Below are positions 1 through 7,846 of a stretch of 13,412 bases of DNA, in pieces (the stretch's first letter is position 1; each line of letters begins with the position of its first letter). The notes under the pieces are model-generated. The model made no database searches and was not told where the DNA came from. It saw nothing but the letters and a program-made list of their open reading frames with translations. The position numbers were made by a program, and so were the translations under genes. The stretch lies in the NCBI GenBank assembly GCA_002408385.1, contig DHSB01000219.1, forward strand, positions 69,742 through 83,153, given 5' to 3'. The DNA is from Myxococcales bacterium UBA5297 (GTDB lineage Bacteria > Myxococcota > Myxococcia > Myxococcales > UBA5297).

Positions 1-1038
1 GCCCGGGGGGTGCTGCGGGAGCCGTTCGGCGAGCTGCCCGCCGACGCCAAGGTCTTCGTCTCGCTCGCGCCCACCCGCCGACTCGTCTCGCCGGAGGAAT
101 GGAAGTCGCTCCGGGCCTGGGTCGAGGCCGGCGGCACCTTCGTCTACGCCGTGCCTCGGAGGGTTCGCACCCAGTACATCGAGACCGAGCTGAAGCTGCG
201 CTGGGAGACCGGTCCGCGCCCCGCGCCGCTGCTCGAGACCGACGCGTTCGACGACAGCCTGCGCGAGCTTCTCGAGCGGCAGTCCGAGCCGCGCGACCCG
301 ACCGGCGCCGACGCCGCCCCCTGGCTTCCCGGAGGGCCGCTCGCCGGAGTTCGCACCCTGCGGGTCGCCGCCGACGACGGGCTCGAGACCGCGGTCGGCC
401 CGGCCAAGGCGCTGGCCGGCGTCGACCAGACCGCCTTCGTCCTCGGCCTGCCGCTCGGCCAGGGCGAGATCGTGGTCCTCGCCGGCTCCGATCTTGCCGA
501 GAACCGCCGGCTCGCCCTCGGCGACAACCTGCGCTTCTGGCTCAACCTCGCCGCGCGCGGGCGCCTCTACTTCGACGAGCACCACCACACCGAGGAGGAG
601 CGCGCCGGCAGGGGCTTCTTCGCCGCGCTCGGCCCCACGATGCTCCAGCTCCTCCTCTGCGCCGGACTCCTCGCGCTGACGGTCGGCAGGCGGCTGGGCG
701 TGCCGCGGCCGCTCAGGGCGAGCCGTCGCCGCTCCCAGGCCGAGTACCTTGAACAGCTCGCGCACCTCTACGGCCGCGCCGGCATCGACGGCGAGCTGTG
801 CGGTGAGCTCTACCGCTCGCTGCGACTCGCGCTGTTCGAGCGGCTCGGGATCAGCGCCTCGCTCGACGATCTCGAGGTCGCCCGAAGGTTGCGCGCCCGC
901 GCTGGCGTCCCCGAGGGGCGCTACCTGCAGCTCGTCCGCCGCGCCCGCGCCGCCGAGCAGGCCGGCGCGACCCCCAACGAGCTCGCCTTGCTCTCGCGCG
1001 ACTTCGCGCTGTTCGAGCGGGAGCTCGGCTGCGCCTGA
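1..1038 (+). CDS. DUF4350 domain-containing membrane protein, 5'-truncated by the window edge
   Basis: The frame is open to the first base of the window and a GTG at 10 is the first possible start, but the usual N-terminal part of a DUF4350 protein is missing, so the gene very probably begins upstream. Numbering from that GTG, residues 26-49 carry the family segment with SPEEW, a WVEAGG turn and FVYAVP; 188-193 is the FDEHHH motif just before one membrane helix (about 206-226). After it come a basic GRRLGVPRP stretch and the cytosolic R.S..EYLEQLAHLY segment typical of DUF4350 C-termini. DUF4350 proteins are encoded with MoxR ATPases and DUF58 proteins, and both occur 1.5 kb downstream on the same strand. 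The molecular role is unknown; an envelope-associated partner of the MoxR/DUF58 pair is the usual inference. It ends with TGA at 1036. Confidence 0.85.
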   Translation, partial: ARGVLREPFGELPADAKVFVSLAPTRRLVSPEEWKSLRAWVEAGGTFVYAVPRRVRTQYIETELKLRWETGPRPAPLLETDAFDDSLRELLERQSEPRDPTGADAAPWLPGGPLAGVRTLRVAADDGLETAVGPAKALAGVDQTAFVLGLPLGQGEIVVLAGSDLAENRRLALGDNLRFWLNLAARGRLYFDEHHHTEEERAGRGFFAALGPTMLQLLLCAGLLALTVGRRLGVPRPLRASRRRSQAEYLEQLAHLYGRAGIDGELCGELYRSLRLALFERLGISASLDDLEVARRLRARAGVPEGRYLQLVRRARAAEQAGATPNELALLSRDFALFERELGCA

Positions 1039-1081
1039 GGCCGGCGACTCCGTCGCGCTCAAGAGGTGTCGCCCCGCGCAC

Positions 1082-1158
1082 CCCGAGCGTAGCCTCCCGA
1101 GGAACGAGGCGAGTCGAGGGGCTCGACCCCGGCCCCGCAAGCTCGGCCTACGCTCGGG
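1082..1158. repeat. Dispersed palindromic intergenic repeat, copy A
   Basis: An 11-bp perfect inverted repeat (CCCGAGCGTAG at 1082-1092, CTACGCTCGGG at 1148-1158) encloses a second hairpin, GTCGAG-GGG-CTCGAC, at 1113-1127. Its right part, GCTCGGCCTACGCTC (1141-1155), recurs exactly at 12347-12361, where the flanking bases are also similar (a cctcc...cgag.aacgag stretch before it and tgaccgg after it). It lies just downstream of the DUF4350 stop. The type resembles the GAGCGTAGCGAGG-like intergenic repeats common in environmental high-GC genomes; I cannot name the family. Confidence 0.6.
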
Positions 1159-1189
1159 CTGACCGGGGCACGGGCGCCCGTCGACAGCC

Positions 1190-1225
1190 CTGTCAGCTCA
1201 AGGTGACAGCCGGGCGAGGGCCCGG
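1190..1225. terminator. Tandem small hairpins between convergent genes
   Basis: Two adjacent stem-loops lie between the convergent ends of the DUF4350 gene and the small gene on minus. The first is CTGTCA (1190-1195) with TGACAG (1204-1209) and an 8-base loop. The second is CCGGGC (1210-1215) with GCCCGG (1220-1225) and a GAGG loop. There is no T-tract on either side, so this is not a canonical intrinsic terminator. A bidirectional transcription end is an inference from position and structure. Confidence 0.3.
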
Positions 1226-1271
1226 TGTGAACCTCAGGGTGAGCGGGGAGAGGGATATCTCGGCGCCTCTT

Positions 1272-1619
1272 TCAGCGACCAGACCAGCCCAGCAGAAGCA
1301 GCACCGCCACCACGAGTCCGGCGACGAACGCGCCCAGGACGGCCACGAGCACCACTCGCCGTCGCCGGGCGCGCCTGGTCCGAGCCCCCGTGCGCGCATC
1401 ATCCCAACCCGGTAGCAGCGGAGCCCCGGCCCGAGCGAATACTCGCCCTTCGGGTAGCGGCGGAACGCCCGGTGGGTGAAGTATCCGCTCGTTCGGATTG
1501 GCTCGGGGGAAGGGAGGAAGCGCCGACTCGTCGCAGGCGTGGTCCTCGCCTCCCTCGCTCGGATTGCTGGCATAGACCGGCTCGGTGGCCGGCGAGGGAC
1601 GGAAGTCGCGCTTGGTCAT
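1272..1619 (-). CDS. Small tail-anchored protein of unknown function (115 aa)
   Basis: I do not recognise this protein. The first 80 residues are rich in proline, charged and polar residues and look disordered. A run of basic residues (TRRARRRR, 81-88) precedes one hydrophobic helix (about 89-111), and only GWSGR-like residues follow. By the positive-inside rule the long N-terminal part would face the cytoplasm and the C-terminus would sit in the membrane. It starts at ATG 1619 and is divergent from the plus-strand gene at 1816. No good Shine-Dalgarno sequence precedes the ATG, and third-position G+C is lower than in neighbouring genes, so it could be a chance frame. The clear basic-plus-helix tail is the main support. 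It interrupts an otherwise plus-strand envelope module. Confidence 0.45.
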   Translation of the reverse strand: MTKRDFRPSPATEPVYASNPSEGGEDHACDESALPPFPRANPNERILHPPGVPPLPEGRVFARAGAPLLPGWDDARTGARTRRARRRRVVLVAVLGAFVAGLVVAVLLLLGWSGR

Positions 1620-1815
1620 GAGAGGCCTCGAGCGAGCGAGCTTGGCGTTGCGATGCGTGGTGCGGCAAGCCGACGAGCGCGTGCGCGCCGCTCGCCAGCG
1701 CGCGCGTGGCGCGCCCGCCCTCTCGCTGACCAGGGCTCGAGGACCGGCGCATGCGAGCTCCTACTCGCCCGTCCGCTTCCTCGCCGCTCGCGCCGGCGCG
1801 CCGCACGCTTGCTGT

Positions 1816-2424
1816 ATGGCACCCGACCGCGACGCCTCGATTTTTCGCGGCGTTCTGCTCGCGCTCGCGGCGGTCGCGATGGTCGACATCTTGCTCGCCC
1901 ATCCACCGCGGCACGCCAACCTGAAGGCTCACCTCGCGCCCGCTCGCTTCGACGCGCCCATCGCGGGCGGCCGTGGCGCTGGCAACTCGAGCGCCGGCTG
2001 GAAGATCCGCGCGCTCGGCATCGAGCTGCCCTGCCCTCCCAACTTCCGCCTCGAGGCCGAGCCCCGCGACGCGAGCTGGCCCTTCGAGCTGCGTGGCCCG
2101 TTCATCGACCGGCCGAGCGCCTCGACGGCAGACGGCACCTGCCTCATCTCGCTCCGGGGTCCTTTCACAAGGACCGCGGTCGCGGAGGGTCGACTGCTTG
2201 GTCCCGACGAGCGACTCGTCGACCGGGGACGCATCGCCGAGATCGAATGGACCGAAACCCTCGCGCCCGAACGAGCCGTCATCCGGCGCTACGTCGTCCC
2301 CGTGCGCTCCAACGCCGTCCTCCTCTGCTGCGAGGCTCCGGCTGACAGGGCCGCGGTCATGCGCGCGGTCTGCGACGAGCTCGCGAGCAACGTCACGCTC
2401 GTCGACATGCCCCCGATCCGCTGA
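1816..2424 (+). CDS. Membrane-anchored protein of unknown function upstream of moxR-like gene (202 aa)
   Basis: The function is not recognised. The chosen ATG at 1816 puts a hydrophobic segment (residues about 9-28, IFRGVLLALAAVAMVDILLA) directly at the N-terminus, giving an uncleaved signal anchor or signal peptide; an in-frame start at 1618 would add about 66 low-complexity Arg/Ala residues and is less likely. The rest (60-202) looks like a compact exported domain: short beta-like stretches (WKIRALGIELPCP, EIEWTETL, AVIRRYVVPV, AVLLCCEAP) and a final amphipathic helix (DRAAVMRAVCDELASNV). That strand order and the terminal helix loosely recall PsbP/Mog1-like (DUF1795-type) lipoprotein domains, but this is a weak guess. 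Codon usage is typical of the genome. It lies 100 bp upstream of the MoxR gene on the same strand and may belong to that operon. No clear ribosome binding site is visible. Confidence 0.7.
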   Translation: MAPDRDASIFRGVLLALAAVAMVDILLAHPPRHANLKAHLAPARFDAPIAGGRGAGNSSAGWKIRALGIELPCPPNFRLEAEPRDASWPFELRGPFIDRPSASTADGTCLISLRGPFTRTAVAEGRLLGPDERLVDRGRIAEIEWTETLAPERAVIRRYVVPVRSNAVLLCCEAPADRAAVMRAVCDELASNVTLVDMPPIR

Positions 2425-2524
2425 CGGATACGGGTCCACTCCTCCGTGCCCACTCCCGCCCGCAGGCCGCCGGGATGGCAGCGGTCCCAGGGCCTCTCGA
2501 CCCTCCGTGTTATCCTCCGGCGCC

Positions 2525-3505
<981 letters not shown>

Positions 3506-3507
3506 CC

Positions 3508-4818
3508 ATGGTCCCGACCTCCCGCCTCGCCGCGCTGGCTACGCTCGGGCTCTTGCCGGCGGTGGTCGCCATCGCCTGGCCGCCCGCCGTCTGGGCCGCC
3601 GTCGCCTTCGACCTCGCGCTGCTCGCCGCGGCCCTCGTCGATCTGCGCCGCTGCCCCCGCGCGCGCGCCCTCGAGGCGCGGCGCGAGGTCGAGGAGGTCG
3701 TCAGCGCCGGGGCGCAGAACCGCGCGCGACTGGTCGTCGAGAACCTCTCCGAGAGGCCGATCTCGGGCACCCTCGCCGACGCCCCGCCGCCGACCGCCGA
3801 CGCCGCGCGCTTTCGCCACCCCTTCTCGCTGCCGCCCCGCGGGCGGGTCGAGCTCACCTACCTCTTCAACCCCGCCGCCCGCGGCGACCACCACTTCGGC
3901 GACCTGCACCTTCGGGTGCGCGGTCCCTGGGGGCTCGCGCAGCGCCAGTACCGATATGCGGCGGCAAAGCGGGTGAAGGCCTACCCCGACCTCAACGCCC
4001 TGGCGCGCGACGCGCTCGCGCTCGCCCGGCCCGAGGAGGAGACCGGCCTTGCCCGGCTGCGCCGTTCGCTCGGCGAGGGGCGCGAGTTCGAGTCGCTGCG
4101 CGAGTACATCCCCGGCGACGACGTGCGGGTCATCGACTGGAAGGCAACCGCCAAGCGCCAGAAGCCTATCGCCCGGCAGTACGAGCCCGAGCGCAACCAG
4201 ACGGTGATGCTGCTGCTCGACTGCGGCCGGCACATGGTCTCGCGCATCGGCGAGCGCACCAAGCTCGACCACGCGGTCGACGCGGCGCTGCGGCTCGCGC
4301 GCATCTCGCTCGACCGCGGCGACCAGATTGGCCTGTGCGCCTTCGGCTCGAAGGTGAGCGCCTACCTGCCGCCCAAGCGCGGCCGACAGCACCTGCGCGC
4401 GCTCGTCGACCAGCTCTACCCGCTCCAGCCCGAGCTCGTGGAGAGCGACTACGACGAGGCGTTCGGCCTGGTCGCCTCGCGCATCAAACGCCGCAGCCTG
4501 CTCGTCACCTTCACCGACCTGCTCGACGAGGACTCGTCACGCTCGGTGCTCAACCGCACCCTGCACGTGCGCGCCCGGCACCTGCCGCTCGTCGTCGCGG
4601 TCGCCGACAGCGCCCTGCTCGGGCCGGCGCGAGCCGTCCCCACCGATCCCGAGACCGCCTACACCCGGGCCGCGGCGCGGCGCATCGTGCGCGAGCGCGA
4701 GCGGACGATTGCCCGCCTGCGCGACGCTGGCGCCCACGTGGTCAACGCCCCGGCGACCGAGCTGTGCGCGGCGGTGATCAACGAGTACCTGGAGATCAAG
4801 GGGCGCGGGCTCCTGTAG
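3508..4818 (+). CDS. DUF58 (vWA-like) membrane protein, partner of MoxR (436 aa)
   Basis: Two adjacent hydrophobic helices (about 6-24 and 27-46) anchor the protein. A beta-rich region follows (60-155), then the diagnostic DUF58 block at 193-224 (EFESLREYIPGDDVRVIDW, KATAKRQKP). The vWA-like fold has an LLDCGRHM metal-site motif (236-243) in place of the canonical DxSxS, as is common in DUF58 proteins, and a second metal-site region FTDLLD (335-340). DUF58 proteins partner with MoxR ATPases in envelope or stress-related modules whose biochemical role is poorly defined. The start at 3508 lies 2 bp after the MoxR stop, so translational coupling is likely. No transglutaminase-like or DUF4129 gene follows, although one often does in such modules; the next gene is convergent. 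Confidence 0.95.
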   Translation: MVPTSRLAALATLGLLPAVVAIAWPPAVWAAVAFDLALLAAALVDLRRCPRARALEARREVEEVVSAGAQNRARLVVENLSERPISGTLADAPPPTADAARFRHPFSLPPRGRVELTYLFNPAARGDHHFGDLHLRVRGPWGLAQRQYRYAAAKRVKAYPDLNALARDALALARPEEETGLARLRRSLGEGREFESLREYIPGDDVRVIDWKATAKRQKPIARQYEPERNQTVMLLLDCGRHMVSRIGERTKLDHAVDAALRLARISLDRGDQIGLCAFGSKVSAYLPPKRGRQHLRALVDQLYPLQPELVESDYDEAFGLVASRIKRRSLLVTFTDLLDEDSSRSVLNRTLHVRARHLPLVVAVADSALLGPARAVPTDPETAYTRAAARRIVRERERTIARLRDAGAHVVNAPATELCAAVINEYLEIKGRGLL

Positions 4819-4901
4819 CTGCCCGCGGCTCCGCCGCAGCGCCGAGCTTGCGAGCTGCCGGCCGCCGGAGAGGCGTCCCGCCGCTCGCCAAAGGCGCGCC
4901 T

Positions 4902-5705
4902 TCAATGATGCAGCAGCGCCTCAAGCATCATCATCGCCACGAAGCCGCCGATGAGGCTCACCGTGGCCGCCGCGCCCTGCTCCTCGCGGTGGGTCTGCGC
5001 GAGCATCTCGTGGCTGATGACGAAGAGCATCGACCCGGCGGCAAAGCCCATCGCCCAGGGCAACGAGGCCCCGGCGAACGAGACCGCGATCGCGCCGACA
5101 AGCCCGCCGAAGAGCTGGGCGAGGCCGGTCGCCGAGGAGATCAGGAAGGCGCGCACGCGGCCCACGCCCTGGGAGATGAGCGCCATGGCGACGATGAAGC
5201 CCTCGGGCAGGTTCTGGAAGAACATCGCCGTCGTCAGCGCGGCCCCGTTCTTCACGTCGCCGCCGCCGAAGCCGACGCCGACCGACAGACCTTCGGGGAA
5301 GTGGTGCAGGGTGATGGCGATGACGAAGAGCCAGGCGCTGCGCATGCGCGGGCGCTCCTCGCCTTCACTGCCGTCGAAGTGCTCGTGCGGCGCCCAGCGG
5401 TGGATCAGCAGCACTATCCACGCGCCGGCCAGCACGCTCGTGCCGAGCAGAGCGGCCCCGCCGACCCCGCCTCCGGCCTGCGCGTTGGCGGCCTCCAGCC
5501 CGGGCGCCAGCAACGAGAAGAAGGTCGCGGCGAGCATCACCCCGGCCGCGGCGCTGAGCATCAGGTTCTGGATGCGCCGGGAGATGTTCGGGGTCGCCAG
5601 CACGGGCAGCGCGCCGAAGCCCGTGCCCACGCTCGCCAGGAGGCTCGCGACGATTCCCAGCTTGATGAGCGGGGTTCCCTGAAGCAGCGACTCGATGAAG
5701 CTCAT
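4902..5705 (-). CDS. ZIP-family metal transporter, GufA-like (267 aa)
   Basis: This is a polytopic inner-membrane protein with about eight hydrophobic segments, the usual ZIP number and length. The metal-site helix TM4 shows LHHFPEGLSVGVGFG (133-147: His134/His135 and Glu138). TM5 shows FFQNLPEGFIVAMAL (162-176), in which the position that is His in ZupT (HNIPEG) is Gln; this QN.PEG form is what I recall for the GufA branch. A short histidine-containing loop (HRWAPHEHFDGSEGEE, 102-117) lies between TM3 and TM4 where ZIP proteins usually carry a metal-binding loop. It probably moves Zn2+ or another divalent metal into the cytoplasm; the specificity cannot be read off. The start at 5705 has GGAG just upstream (5709-5712) at short spacing. 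It is divergent from the exported protein gene at 5826 and convergent with DUF58. Confidence 0.93.
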   Translation of the reverse strand: MSFIESLLQGTPLIKLGIVASLLASVGTGFGALPVLATPNISRRIQNLMLSAAAGVMLAATFFSLLAPGLEAANAQAGGGVGGAALLGTSVLAGAWIVLLIHRWAPHEHFDGSEGEERPRMRSAWLFVIAITLHHFPEGLSVGVGFGGGDVKNGAALTTAMFFQNLPEGFIVAMALISQGVGRVRAFLISSATGLAQLFGGLVGAIAVSFAGASLPWAMGFAAGSMLFVISHEMLAQTHREEQGAAATVSLIGGFVAMMMLEALLHH

Positions 5706-5757
5706 GCTCTCCGCTATCCGACGAGGGGGCGGCTCTTGTCCGCCACCACGCTCGAAA

Positions 5758-5795
5758 GGTCAAGGCCTCGGCGCGCCACCTGTGGCCCCTTGACC
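5758..5795. promoter_or_regulatory. Inverted repeat in the divergent ZIP / YfiM-like promoter region, possible operator
   Basis: A perfect 8-bp inverted repeat, GGTCAAGG (5758-5765) and CCTTGACC (5788-5795), has half-site centres 30 bp apart, close to three DNA turns. It lies in the 120-bp gap between the start of the ZIP gene (5705, minus) and the exported protein gene (5826, plus). Inside it, CC (5766-5767) can pair with GG (5784-5785) if two bases bulge, so an RNA hairpin is also possible. Its position suggests an operator for one or both genes; no regulator is encoded nearby and no known consensus is matched. Confidence 0.4.
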
Positions 5796-5825
5796 GGGAC
5801 GGGGAGCGTGAAACAGCGTGAAGGC

Positions 5826-6284
5826 ATGTATCGCGCTCTTGCGGCCATGACCCTGCTCTTCTCTTCCCCGGCGCTCGCCGAGTCGGACGACCCCTGGTTC
5901 GGCAAGGACAAGGCGCTGCACTTCGGGTTCAGCGCCCTGCTGGCCGGCGGCGGCTACGCCCTCGGCGCGCTCGCGTGCGACGAGGAGTGGGCGCCGTGGG
6001 TCGCCGGAGCCGGGCTCGCGCTCGGCGCGGGGGCGGTCAAGGAGCTCTATGATCTTACCGGCGGCGGAGACGCCTCATTCCGCGATCTCGCCTGGGACGC
6101 CGCGGGGACGACGGTCGGGCTGCTCGGTGCCTGGGCTCTCGACAGGCTGCTGTTCAGGCGCGGACCGCCGCCCGAGCGCGCGGCCTTGCTGGCCGGGTCG
6201 GCGCAAGCCGCGGGGGTGCCCGAGCTCCTATGGGAACGACCGGCGCTTCGCCTTCGTGTGCCGCTGCGGCGCATCCCCGACTGA
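5826..6284 (+). CDS. Exported DUF2279/YfiM-like protein (152 aa)
   Basis: An N-terminal signal peptide (MYRALAAMTLLFSSPALA) has a plausible SPase I site after Ala18 and lacks a lipobox Cys. The mature part begins with DPWFGKDKALHFGFS (22-36) and continues with a hydrophobic glycine/alanine-rich segment, GAGAVKELYDLTGGG (67-81) and FRDLAWDAAGTTVG (85-98). The spaced D-K-x-x-H-F, K-E-x-x-D and D-x-x-x-D/T-x-x-G motifs are those of DUF2279/YfiM-type proteins, small periplasmic or membrane proteins of unknown activity. Two hydrophobic segments (about 34-50 and 56-72) and a third near 94-110 suggest membrane association. The start at 5826 follows GTGAAGG, a modest ribosome binding site. The gene is divergent from the ZIP transporter and convergent with the PPC gene. 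The last 35 residues are Arg/Pro/Leu-rich and not family-like. Confidence 0.82.
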   Translation: MYRALAAMTLLFSSPALAESDDPWFGKDKALHFGFSALLAGGGYALGALACDEEWAPWVAGAGLALGAGAVKELYDLTGGGDASFRDLAWDAAGTTVGLLGAWALDRLLFRRGPPPERAALLAGSAQAAGVPELLWERPALRLRVPLRRIPD

Positions 6285-6305
6285 AGGTCTTGGGGCCAAT
6301 TCATC

Positions 6306-6337
6306 GACGGGCGCATTGCCATGCGCCCCTACCAACC
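6306..6337. repeat. Dispersed REP-like palindrome, copy 1
   Basis: An 8-bp perfect stem, GGGCGCAT (6309-6316) and ATGCGCCC (6321-6328), has a TGCC loop and is followed by ACCAACC. A second copy with 31 of 32 bases identical lies 6.5 kb away at 12767-12798. This copy sits between the convergent ends of the YfiM-like gene and the PPC gene, so it could form a hairpin at the 3' end of both transcripts. There is no T-tract. A REP-like mobile palindrome is the simplest reading. Confidence 0.7.
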
Positions 6338-6389
6338 TGCGACCGATCGCTCGAGTTTCGGGCGATGCCCGGCAGCACGAGGGCTGGCG

Positions 6390-6836
6390 CTACCGCCGGC
6401 CGTGACGGATGACGAGCTCCCGGTATCCGGTCCGCTCGTCTTGCTCGCGCTCGAAGCGAACCCCGGCAAGTACGCCGACGACCACCTCCGCGGTCGTGAA
6501 CACGATCGACCCGGGCTGCAGGTGGCCCCCGACCATCGCGCCTCGCGTGTCGGCGAGCGAGACGTGAAGGTGCGAGCCGCCCCGCGCCGACAGCGTCCCG
6601 ACGAGCGAGACGATCTCGAGCTTGCGGCGTAGGGTGCGCGTCTTCGTTCCGGAGGCCAACCGGATGACCGCGCGGCTCAGGCTGCCGACGCAGGTGAGCA
6701 CGACCCCGGCCTCTATCGCGTGGCGGCGCGCGAGCTCGTCGAGCGTCTCCTTCAGGTCTGCCCCGGGCTCGAGTCGCAGCGCGAGGACTTTGGCGGTCGC
6801 CGCGCGGGCAGTCTCGTTGCTGTGGCGACGGGCCAT
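6390..6836 (-). CDS. PPC/DUF296-domain protein (148 aa)
   Basis: This is a stand-alone PPC (plant and prokaryote conserved, DUF296) domain protein of the normal single-domain length, about 140-150 aa. Visible in order are VLALRLEPGADLKETLDELARRHAIEA (17-43), VLTCVGSLSRAVIRLA (46-61), LEIVSLVGTLS (73-83), the family signature GSHLHVSLAD (87-96) with its conserved His residues, GGHL (103-106), and a C-terminal GYREL (137-141). In known structures the domain forms trimers; plant homologues are fused to AT-hooks and bind DNA, while the role of bacterial single-domain forms is not settled. No AT-hook is present here. It starts at ATG 6836, 19 bp after the stop of the unknown gene upstream, so the two are probably one operon. 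The ribosome binding site is weak. Translation ends with TAG. Confidence 0.92.
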   Translation of the reverse strand: MARRHSNETARAATAKVLALRLEPGADLKETLDELARRHAIEAGVVLTCVGSLSRAVIRLASGTKTRTLRRKLEIVSLVGTLSARGGSHLHVSLADTRGAMVGGHLQPGSIVFTTAEVVVGVLAGVRFEREQDERTGYRELVIRHGRR

Positions 6837-6855
6837 CGGCGCGGCTTTCTGCCCC

Positions 6856-7407
6856 TCACTTCTTCGAAGGCGCGCTGCCTTCGCCGGACGGGACGGGCGA
6901 ATCGTCGCTCGCCCGCGAGCGCTTCCAAAGCAGAAAGTCGCGTCGCGCCTCCTCGAGCCTCTGGCGCAGGCAGGTCGAGACGACCCACTCCCGGTAGGCG
7001 GCATCCGCCCGGGCGAGCGCGTCGTCGAGCTCATCGAGGTCCTCGACCGGATCGAGCTCGCGAAGCACCTCGCGGCGAAGCTCGGCGAGGTCGATCTGCC
7101 GCGGCCGCTGCGGCAGGCGCACGAAGAGCTCGTCCGAGACGTAGGCCTCCACACCGGGAAACAGGGCCTCGAGCTCGGCGAGCGCGCGCACGAGGGCGAG
7201 GTAGTCGCGCGCCGCGTCCCGGCCGCCGCCGGGGGTCGTCGAAGCGAAGAGGTCATCGGTCGCCGGCAGGCCCGAGACGTCGTATCCCGAAGCGCCGCGG
7301 CTGAGCCGACCGCGCCATCGGTCCGCGTGCTCGCGCAGCCTGCGCAGCTCCTCCTCGTTCCACGACGCGCGCCGGGCGACGACGCGATAGGCGATGCTCC
7401 ACATCAT
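6856..7407 (-). CDS. Unrecognised soluble protein encoded upstream of the PPC gene (183 aa)
   Basis: I do not recognise the family. No signal peptide or membrane helix is seen. It opens with MMWSIAYRVVARRASWNEEE, continues with a charged helix (17-38), a loop with GYDVSGLPATDDLFAST (41-57), then a mainly alpha-helical body: 63-82, 107-118, 122-143 and an amphipathic C-terminal helix 147-165. A polar tail ends in lysines. The N-terminal beta-like strand followed by helices could be a small enzyme-like or adaptor fold, but no catalytic motif stands out. Two consecutive ATG codons (7407 and 7404) follow GAGGAG; the second is at the better spacing of 6 bases. An in-frame ATG at 7461 without a ribosome binding site was passed over. 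It is probably co-transcribed with the PPC gene. Confidence 0.78.
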   Translation of the reverse strand: MMWSIAYRVVARRASWNEEELRRLREHADRWRGRLSRGASGYDVSGLPATDDLFASTTPGGGRDAARDYLALVRALAELEALFPGVEAYVSDELFVRLPQRPRQIDLAELRREVLRELDPVEDLDELDDALARADAAYREWVVSTCLRQRLEEARRDFLLWKRSRASDDSPVPSGEGSAPSKK

Positions 7408-7410
7408 CAG

Positions 7411-7416
7411 CTCCTC
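7411..7416 (-). promoter_or_regulatory. Ribosome binding site deciding the start of the 183-aa gene
   Basis: GAGGAG on the minus strand lies 3 bases before the ATG at 7407 and 6 bases before the second ATG at 7404. It argues against the longer in-frame start at 7461 and slightly favours the second ATG (182 aa). Confidence 0.6.
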
Positions 7417-7685
7417 GGTCCCGCCCCCACTGCGGCTGCCGCTGCGACCACCCGAAAGCATAGCGAGGCCTCGGAGGAGCCAGAAAACAGCGGCGGCGCG
7501 CCGGTCCGGACAAGGAGCGTGCCGGGACCCGGATTGCGGGATTTCGCGGGGATGGGCGAGCGGCAGGCCCTCTTCGCTCCGGCGAATCGCGGGTGAGCGG
7601 TCCACCTTCGGGCAGGCGGCCGGGCGCTGGTCCGGACCGCCGGCGTGCCCCTCGCGGCGGGCGGGCGCGACCGCCCGAGACGCTG

Positions 7686-7746
7686 TCGAAGGACCCTCTT
7701 CGATCGAGAGCCGACGGACCAAGCTCGCGGAGGCCGGCAGCTTGGT
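7686..7746. other. Two hairpins in the gene-free region
   Basis: Hairpin one is TCGAAG (7686-7691) with CTTCGA (7698-7703) and a 6-base loop. Hairpin two is ACCAAGCT (7718-7725) with AGCTTGGT (7739-7746), an 8-bp perfect stem with a 13-base loop. Neither is followed by a T-tract. They flank the left arm of the long inverted repeat that begins near 7784 and may be part of the same structured element. Confidence 0.4.
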
Positions 7747-7846
7747 GCAGACAGCGGAAGCGGAGAATCGTGCTGGCCGCGAGCACCGTGGGCCCGCCCC
7801 CCTCCCCTCTCAAACGCCGCGCTTGCACACGGTGCTCGTTTCGGGA

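Noticed and set aside
3508..4818. DUF58 metal site DxGRxM as a lost MIDAS motif
   Set aside because: As far as I recall, this variant is common in DUF58 proteins, so it is not a sign of decay.
4825..4837. GCGGC-TCC-GCCGC hairpin after the DUF58 stop as a terminator
   Set aside because: The stem is only 5 bp, there is no T-tract, and such stems are frequent by chance at this G+C content.
4335..5825. Long plus-strand frame running into the YfiM-like gene
   Set aside because: The upstream part overlaps DUF58 in another frame and is antisense to the ZIP transporter. Only the part from ATG 5826, with its signal peptide, looks like protein.
7408..7461. Longer N-terminus of the 183-aa protein starting at 7461
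   Set aside because: The added residues are Ser/Gly/Arg-rich, and a good GAGGAG stands directly before the ATG pair at 7407/7404.
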